Positions 50,159-59,167 of a stretch of 64,000 nucleotides of DNA are shown one piece after another. The translations under genes were made by a program, and so were the position numbers. The notes below the pieces were generated by a model. The model had not been told where the DNA came from and did no database searches. It saw only the letters and a program-made list of their open reading frames with translations. How positions within the stretch are numbered: the first letter of the stretch is position 1; every line of letters starts with the position of its first letter. Source of the DNA: CAZDET01 sp964504335 (GTDB lineage Bacteria > Bacteroidota > Bacteroidia > Chitinophagales > Saprospiraceae); contig CAZDET010000002.1 of the NCBI GenBank assembly GCA_964504335.1, forward strand, positions 122,662 to 186,661. Direction: 5' to 3'.

Positions 50159-51204
50159 TGCGCAAGAACACGACACCCCGGCAAATCGCCCTGACGATTG
50201 CCTGCATCGTGTCGATTGGAGCGACCGGCCTGTTTGCTAGTATCAACCTGATGGTGGGGCGGTCTTTTGATCCGCTTTGGCTCCTGCTCTTTGGAGTATT
50301 GCTGGTGGGAACGTACACCATCACTATCTACTATTTGCGAGAATACATTTATCGCCGCATCAAGCTGATCTACAAAACGATCCATCGGCACAAGGTACCC
50401 AAGGAAGAAAAGGGCCAGGCCGTCGACCTGGATTCCCACATCATTGATGACATCGAGCGCCAGGTGACGACCTGGGCCGAAAACCAACAACTCGAACTCG
50501 ATCGTTACAAATCGTGGGCTGAATACCGCCGCCGGTTTGTCGGAGATATTTCCCACGAGCTGAAAACTCCCATTTTTAATATCCAGGGCTATGTGCATTC
50601 GGTGCTCGATAGCGATCTGGAAGACAAAGACACGACCCACTATTTCCTCAAAAAGGCGGCTAAAAACATCGACCGCCTACACACCATCGTCGAAGACCTG
50701 GGAGCCATCGCCCGCCTGGAAACCGGCAATCTCATGCTCGACCTCCAGAACTTCGACATCAAAGAGTTGGTCAAGGAGGTATTCGAAGATCTCGAGTTCA
50801 AAGCTCTGGAACGCAGCATCTCCTTGATTTTCAAAGACCGTGCTGATGAAAGCTGGATAGTTCGTGCGGATCGGGAGAGCATCCGACAAGTACTTACCAA
50901 TCTCGTGGCCAATTCCATCAAATACGGCAACGATTGTGGCCGCACCAAGGTCGGCTTCTACGACATGGACCGGTACATCCTGGTGGAGGTAGCCGACAAC
51001 GGCATCGGCATCCCAACTCAGCATATTCCTCACGTGTTCGATCGCTTCTATCGGGTAGATAAAAGTCGCAGCCGCGTGCAGGGTGGTTCGGGGCTGGGCC
51101 TTTCCATTGTCAAACACATCATTGAGGCCCATCACCAAACGATCAACGTGCGCTCTACGCCCAAGTTGGGCTCCACCTTTGGCTTCACGCTGGAAAAGGC
51201 CTAA
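50158..51204 (+). CDS. sensor histidine kinase, PhoR-like
   Basis: 348 residues. Two membrane helices (about 10-32 and 41-60) with a very short external loop, so it probably senses a membrane or partner signal rather than a soluble ligand. HisKA box FVGDISHELKTPIFNIQGY with phospho-His; HATPase motifs NLVANSIKYG, VADNGIGIP, HVFDRFYRVDKSRSR and GGSGLGLSIVKHII. No HAMP or PAS domain is evident. Cognate to the preceding regulator. Confidence 0.93.
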   Translation: MRKNTTPRQIALTIACIVSIGATGLFASINLMVGRSFDPLWLLLFGVLLVGTYTITIYYLREYIYRRIKLIYKTIHRHKVPKEEKGQAVDLDSHIIDDIERQVTTWAENQQLELDRYKSWAEYRRRFVGDISHELKTPIFNIQGYVHSVLDSDLEDKDTTHYFLKKAAKNIDRLHTIVEDLGAIARLETGNLMLDLQNFDIKELVKEVFEDLEFKALERSISLIFKDRADESWIVRADRESIRQVLTNLVANSIKYGNDCGRTKVGFYDMDRYILVEVADNGIGIPTQHIPHVFDRFYRVDKSRSRVQGGSGLGLSIVKHIIEAHHQTINVRSTPKLGSTFGFTLEKA

Positions 51205-51218
51205 CTCATCACCCCATT

Positions 51219-52019
51219 ATGCGTATACCGTTCTACAAATACCAAGGCACCGGCAACGATTTCATCCTCCTCGACCAGCGGGAACGGCAATATCTGACAA
51301 CGGCCGATCAGGCCCAAATCGAGCGGCTGTGCCATCGCCGCTTCGGCATTGGTGCCGATGGGCTATTGCTGTTGGAGCAGGCGGAAGGCTATGATTTTCG
51401 AATGGTTTACTTCAACGCCGACGGACGCGAAAGCACCTTCTGCGGCAATGGGGGGCGCTGCATCGTCGCATTGGCCAACGCGCTAGGCCTGATCGACCGG
51501 GAAGCGCACTTCAGCGCCACGGATGGTCCGCACCGGGCAATCGTTCAAGCCGACGGCCTTATCGCGCTCGCCATGCAGGAGGTGCAGGAAGTACGGCAGA
51601 AGTCCGACCATGTGATTCTGAATACCGGCTCGCCGCACTACGTGCAGTTCGTCGAAAACCTATCCGAAATCGACGTGGTGGAGGAAGGGAGGCGCATCCG
51701 ACACAGCCCCCCATTTGCCGAGGCCGGCATCAATGTCAACTTCGTCCAACCCAATGAGGGCTACCTCGAAATTGCCACCTACGAACGGGGCGTCGAAGCC
51801 GAAACCCTTTCTTGTGGCACGGGCGTCACGGCAGCGGCCCTGGCTTACGCCCTCGCCCACCCCACGGCTCATGAGGAAATCATTGTCGAAACCAAGGGCG
51901 GCACGCTCGCCGTCCGGTTCAGCCAGGCGCCCAACGGGACGTTTCGACGGGTGGAGTTGATCGGTCCGGCCGAATTGGTGTTTAGGGGAGAACTATCCTT
52001 ATCTTTGCCTCTTCATTAA
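51219..52019 (+). CDS. dapF: diaminopimelate epimerase
   Basis: 266 residues. Converts LL- to meso-diaminopimelate. Two catalytic Cys: FCGNGGRCIVALAN and LSCGTGVTAAALAY. YQGTGNDFILLD at the start is canonical. Complements dapB at 9.3-10.0 kb for lysine and peptidoglycan. It follows the kinase gene by 14 bases and overlaps promoter-like elements of purL near its 3' end. Confidence 0.97.
   Translation: MRIPFYKYQGTGNDFILLDQRERQYLTTADQAQIERLCHRRFGIGADGLLLLEQAEGYDFRMVYFNADGRESTFCGNGGRCIVALANALGLIDREAHFSATDGPHRAIVQADGLIALAMQEVQEVRQKSDHVILNTGSPHYVQFVENLSEIDVVEEGRRIRHSPPFAEAGINVNFVQPNEGYLEIATYERGVEAETLSCGTGVTAAALAYALAHPTAHEEIIVETKGGTLAVRFSQAPNGTFRRVELIGPAELVFRGELSLSLPLH
51975..52007 (+). promoter_or_regulatory. 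promoter of purL
   Basis: TTG 51975-51977 and TATCTTTG 52000-52007, spaced 22 bases, inside the end of dapF. The start would be about 20 bases before the purL ATG at 52033. Spacing is slightly long. Confidence 0.45.
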
Positions 52020-52032
52020 TTAAAAGTCCCCC

Positions 52033-54288
52033 ATGCCAGAAAGCGCTGTACAGATTACGCTCGATACCGCCAAACAGCTCGGCCTGACCGAGGAGGAATT
52101 TGCCCGCATTCAGGAAATTATGGGGCGGATGCCCAACTTCAACGAGCTGAGTATTTTTTCGGTGATGTGGTCGGAGCATTGCTCGTACAAGAATTCGATT
52201 CGGTGGCTGAAAACCCTGCCCCGAGAGGGGGAGCGCCTGTTGGTAGGTGCGGGAGAAGAAAACGCCGGCCTGGTCGATATTGGCGACGGGCTTGCCTGCG
52301 CCTTTAAAATCGAGAGCCACAATCACCCTTCCGCCATCGAACCCTACCAGGGAGCGGCAACGGGCGTGGGGGGTATCCACCGCGATATTTTTACCATGGG
52401 CGCCCGTCCGATTGCGGCGCTCAACAGCCTGCGCTTCGGCGAAGTGGATCGACCCCATACGCAACACCTGATGCGGGGTGTGGTGCGCGGCATCGGCGAT
52501 TACGGGAATAGCTTCGGCGTACCCACCGTCGGGGGCGAAGTGTTTTTTCACCCTAGTTTCAATCAAAATATTCTGGTGAATGCCATGTCGGTCGGCACCG
52601 TGCGGGTCGGAGAAACGGTATCAGCCGTTGCCGACGGGCCGGGCAATCCGGTATTTATCGTCGGCTCTGCGACCGGCAAGGACGGCATCCACGGCGCGAC
52701 CTTTGCCTCCGCCGACCTCACCGAAGATTCGGCCGATGACCTGCCTGCCGTACAAGTAGGCGACCCCTTTCAGGAAAAACTATTGCTCGAAGCTACGCTG
52801 GAAGCCATCCGCACCGGAGCTGTGGTAGGCATGCAAGATATGGGCGCTGCCGGTATTACCTGCTCCACCTCCGAAATGAGCGCCAAGAGCCAGACCGGCA
52901 TGCGCATCGACCTCGACCAGGTACCCACCAGACAAAGCAACATGCAGCCCTGGGAAATCCTGTTGTCCGAAAGCCAGGAACGCATGCTCATCGTCGGCCA
53001 CAAAGGACAGGAAGAAAAACTGTACGAGGTATTCGATCGCTGGGATCTCCAGTGCGAGCAAATCGGAGAAGTGACCGATACCGGAAGGCTCCACTTCTAC
53101 GCCGGCGGGCAACTGGTAGCCGATGTACCCGCCGAACCGCTGGTCCTCGGAGGTGGCGCGCCGGTATACGAGCGCGACTACCGGGAACCGAAATACCGAG
53201 CCGAAATAGCCGCTTTCGACCCGAGCCAAATTGACCAGCCTACCGACTGGATAGCCACGGCCCGAAAGGTATTTCAGGCCCCCAACATCGTGAGCAAACG
53301 CTGGATCTACGAGCAGTACGACAGCATGGTACGCACGAACTCCATGGGGACCAACGCCCCCAGCGATGCCGCTCTGGTGCGCCTCAAAGACACCGACAAA
53401 GCCCTGGCCCTCACCACCGACTGCAACCCGGCCTACGTCTACGCCGACCCCTACGTGGGAACCATGATTGCCGTAGCCGAGGCAGCGCGCAATATCGTCT
53501 GCTCGGGCGGAGAGCCCGTGGCAATTACCAACTGCCTCAACTTTGGCAACCCTTACAATCCGGAAGTCTACTGGCAGTTTGTGCAGGCCATTAAGGGCAT
53601 GGGCAACGCCTGCCGAAAGTTTAATACCCCCGTTACGGGCGGCAATGTCAGCTTTTACAACCAGTCGGTATTCAAGGACCGCACCGAGCCGGTCTACCCC
53701 ACCCCAACCATCGGCATGCTGGGTATTCTGGACCACCTGGAATGGCAGACCACCCTGGACTTCAAAGCCGAGGGCGATCGCATCTTCCTCATCGGCCAAT
53801 CGCACAACGATCTGGGCAGCAGCGAGTACCTCCGCCGCGTACACGGCCTGGAACACTCTCCGGCCCCCTACTTCGATCTGGACGAGGAACTTGCGCTACA
53901 ACAGCATATTTCGAAAATGATTCGGACCGGGCTGATCCAATCTGCACACGATGTATCGGACGGAGGGCTCTTCACTACTTTAGTAGAGAGTAGTATCCCT
54001 AAGCAGCTGGGCTTCGATATTCGCACGGATTCAGCGGTGCGCAAAGACGCCTTTTTGTTCGGAGAAAGCCAATCGCGTGTAGTGGTCAGCACGAGCCCGG
54101 CAAAAGCGGCGTCCCTGATCAACTATTTTTCGGAGGCAGGCGTATCCTATTTCGAACTCGGTCAGGTGACTAGCGGTTCCCTACGCATCGACGGCGAGGC
54201 CTTCGGCCCAATCACTGATTGGAAAACGATTTATGAAACAACGCTGGAAGAGGCGCTCGATGGCCCCGAATCTTCAGCCATTAGCTAA
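52033..54288 (+). CDS. purL: phosphoribosylformylglycinamidine synthase, PurL subunit
   Basis: 751-residue small PurL of the PurS/PurQ/PurL type. Makes FGAM from FGAR, ATP and glutamine-derived ammonia. ATP and FGAR sites: SVMWSEHCSYKNS, ESHNHPSAIEPYQGAATGVGG, DMGAAGITCSTSEM, and in the second half TDCNPAYVYADPY, NCLNFGNP, TGGNVSFYNQ, SDGGLFTTLVES. purS and purQ are not in the window. Complete. Confidence 0.97.
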   Translation: MPESAVQITLDTAKQLGLTEEEFARIQEIMGRMPNFNELSIFSVMWSEHCSYKNSIRWLKTLPREGERLLVGAGEENAGLVDIGDGLACAFKIESHNHPSAIEPYQGAATGVGGIHRDIFTMGARPIAALNSLRFGEVDRPHTQHLMRGVVRGIGDYGNSFGVPTVGGEVFFHPSFNQNILVNAMSVGTVRVGETVSAVADGPGNPVFIVGSATGKDGIHGATFASADLTEDSADDLPAVQVGDPFQEKLLLEATLEAIRTGAVVGMQDMGAAGITCSTSEMSAKSQTGMRIDLDQVPTRQSNMQPWEILLSESQERMLIVGHKGQEEKLYEVFDRWDLQCEQIGEVTDTGRLHFYAGGQLVADVPAEPLVLGGGAPVYERDYREPKYRAEIAAFDPSQIDQPTDWIATARKVFQAPNIVSKRWIYEQYDSMVRTNSMGTNAPSDAALVRLKDTDKALALTTDCNPAYVYADPYVGTMIAVAEAARNIVCSGGEPVAITNCLNFGNPYNPEVYWQFVQAIKGMGNACRKFNTPVTGGNVSFYNQSVFKDRTEPVYPTPTIGMLGILDHLEWQTTLDFKAEGDRIFLIGQSHNDLGSSEYLRRVHGLEHSPAPYFDLDEELALQQHISKMIRTGLIQSAHDVSDGGLFTTLVESSIPKQLGFDIRTDSAVRKDAFLFGESQSRVVVSTSPAKAASLINYFSEAGVSYFELGQVTSGSLRIDGEAFGPITDWKTIYETTLEEALDGPESSAIS

Positions 54289-54325
54289 TAACAAGATCAA
54301 TTATTATCCCATACAACATCAAAAA

Positions 54326-54333
54326 TATCTTTG
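54326..54333 (+). promoter_or_regulatory. promoter-like TATCTTTG directly before a start codon
   Basis: A perfect TAnnTTTG lies only two bases before the ATG of the TlpA lipoprotein gene. A normal start point would fall inside or after that codon, so the transcript would be leaderless or the match is chance. There is no clear -33 TTG. Confidence 0.3.
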
Positions 54334-54335
54334 CT

Positions 54336-55457
54336 ATGAATCGTTTGTGGAGCGGATTGCTCATCGGGGTGGTGGCCCTGATCCTGAGCAACTGCCAATC
54401 CGAATCCAGTACCGGTACCGTTATTCGGGGTACACTTCAGAATGCCCAGGATCTGCAGGTGTTTATCGATCAGGCAGCCATTGGGAAGGCCAATCACATT
54501 CTGGCTAAGGCCGAGATCGATCCGCAGGGGAATTTTCAGTTGGCGTTTCCGGAGGGACTAGAGGCCGGCGTATACAAGCTGCGGGTAGGTGCCCAGCAGG
54601 CCTTTATGGTGCTGGACGGCGATGAGTCGGAAATCACCATCGACGGAGATGTGCGCGAACTCCAGCGCTACGGATTCGACGTTTCGGGTTCGGCCTCCTC
54701 CCAAGTACTCCAACAAACGATGGCAGCCGTGACCAGAAATGAGTTCGATGCCAGCGATCTCATCAATTTTATCGATACCGTATCCAACCCCGTCCTTTCG
54801 GCCGTGGTCTCCTACCGCGTCCTGCCGCAAAATAGCGGCAGCGCCGTAGAACTTCAGAAGCGCGCCGCAGAACGCGCCACCAAAGATGCCCCCGGCAATG
54901 AATTTGCCCAACAGTACGCGACTTTCGTAACCAACCTGGATCGGCAGTACCAGCAGTACATGGCCAAGCAATTGATTCGGGTCGGCCAGGAGGCTCCAAA
55001 CATCAGCCTCCCCAGCCCTAATGGCCGAAACCTCGAGCTGGAAGAATTGGAAGGAAAGATCGTGTTACTCGACTTTTGGGCGAGCTGGTGCGGCCCCTGC
55101 CGGAGGGAAAACCCCAACGTCGTTAAGGTATACGACAAGTATAAAAACCAGGGATTTACCATCTACAGCGTTTCGCTCGACGGCATGGATAGCCGCACTG
55201 CACGCCGGTTTAATGAAGAGCAGCAAAAAGACCTGATCGAACGCTCGCGCAAGAAGTGGATTGCCGCCATTGCAGACGATAATCTGAAGTGGGATTACCA
55301 CGTCAGCGATCTGAAAAAGTGGGAAAGCAGCGCCGCTACCCAGTACGGCGTTTCCGCTATTCCGCAGACCTTCCTCATTGATCGCGACGGCAAGATCGCC
55401 AAAATCGGATTGCGGGGAGCCAGCCAGATCGAGCAGGCGTTAAAGGAATTGCTGTAA
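54336..55457 (+). CDS. TlpA-like thioredoxin lipoprotein with DUF4369-type N-terminus (CGPC)
   Basis: 373 residues. Lipoprotein signal LIGVVALILSNCQS (lipobox LSNC). A beta-rich DUF4369-like region to about 125, a helical linker, and a thioredoxin fold from about 215 with LLDFWASWCGPCRRENPNVV and IPQTFLIDRDGKI with cis-Pro. C-G-P-C suggests a reductant, as in TlpA/ResA-type cytochrome c maturation or disulfide repair. Second DUF4369/thioredoxin in the window but with a different redox motif. Confidence 0.9.
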   Translation: MNRLWSGLLIGVVALILSNCQSESSTGTVIRGTLQNAQDLQVFIDQAAIGKANHILAKAEIDPQGNFQLAFPEGLEAGVYKLRVGAQQAFMVLDGDESEITIDGDVRELQRYGFDVSGSASSQVLQQTMAAVTRNEFDASDLINFIDTVSNPVLSAVVSYRVLPQNSGSAVELQKRAAERATKDAPGNEFAQQYATFVTNLDRQYQQYMAKQLIRVGQEAPNISLPSPNGRNLELEELEGKIVLLDFWASWCGPCRRENPNVVKVYDKYKNQGFTIYSVSLDGMDSRTARRFNEEQQKDLIERSRKKWIAAIADDNLKWDYHVSDLKKWESSAATQYGVSAIPQTFLIDRDGKIAKIGLRGASQIEQALKELL

Positions 55458-55465
55458 GCGGTTGT

Positions 55466-56212
55466 CTACCGGGCTGTTTGGATAGCGGCGCACAGGATGC
55501 CCGTAGCCACGGCGGCATTTAGTGATTCGGCTCCTCCACCGGGGCTGCGAGGAATGCTGAGCCAGCGCTGGATGTGCGGAACGGTCTCCGGTCGGATACC
55601 GCTGGCCTCTCCACCGATTACCAACAAGCCGCGGGGTGGAAGATTCATCGAAAATACATTTTCGCCCCGGCTATCCGCTCCGAAAATAGGTACATTCGTC
55701 AGGTGGGAAAGGAAGTCGGTTAGCGGACCTTCGTAGTACCGGATGCGCAGGAAGGCTCCCATGCCGGCCTGAATGGTTTTGCTGTTGAAATAATCTGCTG
55801 TGCCGGGGCCCCCGATGACCCGCTGGAAGCCAAACCAGTCGGCAATCCGCAAAATTGCCCCTACATTGCTGGGCGATTGGATACCGTCGAGATACAACAG
55901 CCATTCGTCGGCTTGGGGGGAGGCGAAGGGCGGCGGCATCTTTTGTTCGACAACTGCCAAAACCTGGTTTGGAGTACGCAGTTGGGAAATCTGCTCGAGG
56001 TTGCGGGCGTTGATGACTTGAAGCCGCGGGGTTTGGGGATGCCGTTCGGCCCATTCGGGTAAAGCATAGACGGCATCGGTGTGGAAGCGCTCCTGGCGGA
56101 GCACTTCGTCGACGATCTTTTCGCCTTCCACGAGGAATTTTTTATGCTCCTGCCGATACTTTTTTTGGTGGAGGCTGCGGATATACTTTATGGTATTCTT
56201 GCTTAAACTCAT
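55466..56212 (-). CDS. SpoU/TrmH-family RNA methyltransferase
   Basis: 248 residues. N-terminal RNA-binding part (FLVEGEKIVDEVL) and a SPOUT knot with LDGIQSPSNVGAILRIADWFG, LVIGGEASGI and SIPRSPGGGAESLNAAVATGI. 2'-O-ribose methylation of tRNA or rRNA; the site is unknown. Its start codon lies 20 bases inside the divergent TamL gene, if the TamL ATG is right, so the two genes share their 5' ends. Confidence 0.9.
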   Translation of the reverse strand: MSLSKNTIKYIRSLHQKKYRQEHKKFLVEGEKIVDEVLRQERFHTDAVYALPEWAERHPQTPRLQVINARNLEQISQLRTPNQVLAVVEQKMPPPFASPQADEWLLYLDGIQSPSNVGAILRIADWFGFQRVIGGPGTADYFNSKTIQAGMGAFLRIRYYEGPLTDFLSHLTNVPIFGADSRGENVFSMNLPPRGLLVIGGEASGIRPETVPHIQRWLSIPRSPGGGAESLNAAVATGILCAAIQTAR

Positions 56213-58679
56213 AAGAACTAGCCTTTACCCGGTGCTGATTGCGGCAGTGGGGGCCCTGCTTTTAGGTTCCTGCTCCGCGACCAAGTACCTGGAAGACGAT
56301 CAGTTGTTGTTGCGGGAAAATACCGTAAAAATCATTGGCAAGGCCCGCAACAAACGGAATATCGCCTACGACCTGTGGACGCTTGCCCGGCAGCAGCCTA
56401 ACGGTCGTTTTATTTTTCTGCCGCGCGAGGGCATTTACTTTCGCGGCAAAAATGCCCGCAACCCCGACAGCGGCTACAACCGCTGGAGAAGAAATTCACT
56501 GGGGGAAGAACCCGTCATCTACAAAGACAGCCTGACGCGGGCCGCAGAGAAGGATATGCAGTCGTACCTGGAGTTTAACGGGTACCTGCGAGCGGATGTA
56601 AAGGCATCCGCCCGCACCAAAGGACGAAAGATCTTCGTCACCTATTACGCTCAGTTGGATACCCTGTTTGAAATTGATACGGTAACCTACGAAATCGACA
56701 ACGAGCACATCTCCGAAATCATCCACTCGAATCGGGAAGAAACCTACCTCGTTCCTAAAGATGGCACCCCACTGGACTTAAGCCTCTACAACCAGGAGCG
56801 CGAACGCATTACTCGTCTGCTGCGCAACAACGGCTATGCCTACTTCACTAGTTCCTATTTTGATCAACTCGAAGTCGATACTACCGAACAGTCGACCAAA
56901 GGCCACCTGTATCTCAGCATCGATTCGATCGGACCGGAAACCGCCTTTCGGGTGTACCGCATCGGCGAAGTAAATGTGTTTCCCGATTATCAGCCTCCGC
57001 TCGACTCGCTGCTGGAACCCACCCAGTACGACACGAGTTTTCTGGGCGGCGTCCGTTTCTTTTACCCGTCTGGTCAGGATTCCATCATCAAGCGGGGAGC
57101 CTTATTGGCGAATATTTTCTTGCGCCCCGATTCGCTGTACCGGCAATTCAACTACAACAAAACCAACGAGCAACTCGGCGCGCTGGGCATTTACCAATTC
57201 GTGCGCATCAAACAGCGTATCGATACCCTGCAACCCGACGTACTCCACTTCGATATCGAACTGACCCCCAACAAGCGCATGGAAATCGGGGTGGATTTCG
57301 ACATCAATTACACCAGCCGCAGTGCCAGCGCCGGTGTGGGTAACCTGATTGGATTCAGTATCGGACCGACCTTCCAAAATCGCAATCTCGGACGGGGCGC
57401 CGAGCTCCTGCTCATCAACGCCTCCGCCGGTGTTGAAATCAATCCGAGTCCCAACCAAATTTTCTGGAACACCGTCGATCTGCGAACGTCCGTAGAATTG
57501 TACCTCCCCCGCTTTGTCGATTATCTCAGCCTGTACCGATCGCTCTACAATGTACCCATCGGCAAGGATCGACACCTGTTGGATCAGGACTTTTATGCCG
57601 GCCTGACCGAAAATGCGACTACGCGCTTTTCCGTGGGATACGAATACATCAACATCCTCGATTATTACAGCTATAACCTGTTTAATGCCCGCTACGGCTA
57701 CGAATTTCAGAAAAGTGCCACTTCCCGCTATTCCATCAATCACATCGGAATCGATCTCCTGTTACCCCAAACCTTCGATTTATTCGAAGACATCCTGGAG
57801 GCCAACGACTTCCTGGAAAATAGCTTTGGTAAGCAGGTCTTTGTGAGCCTTCTGCTACGGGAGTTCAATTACATTCGCAACAGCCGTACCAACCAAAAGG
57901 GGCAATCCTATTTTGCCAACGCCCGCCTGGAAATGGCCGGTGCCGAAATTTGGGCAGCCAACCAAATCTACAATCGGTTTGCCACCCAGGATACCGATTT
58001 CCGACTCGGAGACAGCACCGATTTTTCTCAGTATGCACTGGTGGAATTCGATTTTCGGTTTTACGACCAGATCAACCAGGGCCGTTCCTGGGCCACCCGG
58101 CTCAACTTCGGGATCGGCCGGCCGTTCAGCCAGGTCGACACGATAGAAGTCCCATATATCAAGCAGTTTTACGCCGGCGGCCCAAACAGTATTCGCGCCT
58201 TTGCACCCCGCGGCTTGGGGCCGGGTGGTTTCCTCGATTCGATTAGCTTGGAGCGGGAAAATTCGTTTCGACTGTACCAAACGGGCGACATCAAACTGGA
58301 AATCAACCTGGAATACCGCTTCGACCTGTTTTGGTTGCTGAAGGGAGCACTGTTCCTCGACGCAGGCAACGTCTGGACGGTCCGACGCGATTTCACCCGC
58401 TGCGGCTCTCAGTTTTTATTTCGCGAACAAACCTACAACTGCGGTGGAGAACCCTTTACCCATTATCCCTTTTACCGCCAAATTGCCATTGGAGGAGGGG
58501 TGGGTATGCGCTTTGACCTGTCCTATTTCATCTTCCGCCTAGACCTGGCGGTTCCGCTGCGATTCAACTCTCCCCGCCCGCGAACCGACAATCCGCGCGA
58601 GGCGGATTGGTGGAATGATTTCCGAGACTTTCAGATCCAGGATATTTCCTTTAATCTGGGATTGGGCTATCCGTTTTAG
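56190..58679 (+). CDS. TamL-type outer-membrane lipoprotein barrel (BamA/TamA superfamily)
   Basis: 829 residues from ATG 56190; the frame extends upstream antisense to the methyltransferase and is rejected. Lipoprotein signal LIAAVGALLLGSCSATKYL with lipobox LGSC. POTRA-like units to about 400 (YLEFNGYLRADVKASA, RITRLLRNNGYAYFT, LGALGIYQFVRIKQ), then a 16-strand barrel with FYAGGPNSIRAFAPRGLGPGG, the VRGF-like loop, and a terminal LGLGYPF with a C-terminal Phe. In Bacteroidota TamL works with TamB to place outer-membrane lipids or proteins; TamB is not present here. Confidence 0.9.
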   Translation: MVFLLKLIRTSLYPVLIAAVGALLLGSCSATKYLEDDQLLLRENTVKIIGKARNKRNIAYDLWTLARQQPNGRFIFLPREGIYFRGKNARNPDSGYNRWRRNSLGEEPVIYKDSLTRAAEKDMQSYLEFNGYLRADVKASARTKGRKIFVTYYAQLDTLFEIDTVTYEIDNEHISEIIHSNREETYLVPKDGTPLDLSLYNQERERITRLLRNNGYAYFTSSYFDQLEVDTTEQSTKGHLYLSIDSIGPETAFRVYRIGEVNVFPDYQPPLDSLLEPTQYDTSFLGGVRFFYPSGQDSIIKRGALLANIFLRPDSLYRQFNYNKTNEQLGALGIYQFVRIKQRIDTLQPDVLHFDIELTPNKRMEIGVDFDINYTSRSASAGVGNLIGFSIGPTFQNRNLGRGAELLLINASAGVEINPSPNQIFWNTVDLRTSVELYLPRFVDYLSLYRSLYNVPIGKDRHLLDQDFYAGLTENATTRFSVGYEYINILDYYSYNLFNARYGYEFQKSATSRYSINHIGIDLLLPQTFDLFEDILEANDFLENSFGKQVFVSLLLREFNYIRNSRTNQKGQSYFANARLEMAGAEIWAANQIYNRFATQDTDFRLGDSTDFSQYALVEFDFRFYDQINQGRSWATRLNFGIGRPFSQVDTIEVPYIKQFYAGGPNSIRAFAPRGLGPGGFLDSISLERENSFRLYQTGDIKLEINLEYRFDLFWLLKGALFLDAGNVWTVRRDFTRCGSQFLFREQTYNCGGEPFTHYPFYRQIAIGGGVGMRFDLSYFIFRLDLAVPLRFNSPRPRTDNPREADWWNDFRDFQIQDISFNLGLGYPF

Positions 58680-58698
58680 AAACATAAAAACGAAGAAA

Positions 58699-58723
58699 CC
58701 GTATCCTCAATAAAAGGATACGG
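58699..58723. terminator. perfect hairpin after tamL
   Basis: CCGTATCCT 58699-58707 pairs with AGGATACGG 58715-58723 around a 7-base loop, 19 bases after the TamL stop. No T-run on the plus strand; the flanking A-run gives a T-run on the minus strand. Probably the end of the TamL transcript, or a bidirectional stem. Confidence 0.55.
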
Positions 58724-58817
58724 TCCCGGTAAGAATGTGTTTATGAGATAAGGCGAACCTTTGAACAGATTGGAATTAATATATCTTGCGAGTAAAGTTA
58801 ATTCATTGAAAAAGAAA

Positions 58818-58847
58818 ACTGGTCAGCTGCCTTTGCAGCCAACCAGT
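58818..58847 (-). terminator. hairpin with minus-strand T-rich tail
   Basis: ACTGGT and GCTGC at 58818-58830 pair with GCAGC and ACCAGT at 58835-58847, with a 2x2 internal loop. Read on the minus strand it is followed by TTTTCTTTTTC, a terminator-like tail. It implies a leftward transcript from the non-coding region 58850-59516, where I find no gene. Confidence 0.5.
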
Positions 58848-58916
58848 CCGGAATAATAGCAACTATCTACTTATCTCCAATTGCCCTTCTGAAGATAAAA
58901 ACACCCTTGCATCTTA

Positions 58917-59167
58917 GGATCGATTTCGATCCGGGATGGCCGTCAGTCCAAGTTCAGGGATGACTTTTGGGCCGCGGCCGTCCCGGTGCGAACATCCGGG
59001 CGCGTGTTTGCTTATCCCGCTTTAAATGAGGTTTAGTTCTTGCTGGGTATTTGTAGATGGGTCCACCCAAAAAAGTGGCAGACCCACCATACAGCCCTCG
59101 TAAACGTACTTCTTGGTTTTTCACTCTGTTGTCCAAAAAGGTTGGACGGCACTCTCAAGCGCCGTCC
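58917..59167. other. hairpin-rich non-coding stretch before the DNA2-like gene
   Basis: Within 250 bases: GGATCGA/TCGATCC at 58917-58932, CCCGG/CCGGG at 58982-59000, GGGTC/GACCC with inner CAC/GTG at 59059-59085, GTCCAA/TTGGAC at 59131-59147 and GGACGGC/GCCGTCC at 59144-59167. The last two share GGAC and exclude each other. No open frame has coding character; one of 92 codons begins at a TTG at 59040 but matches nothing. The following 59180-59516 is AT-rich without structure. A structured RNA, attenuator or decayed element are all possible. Confidence 0.45.
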
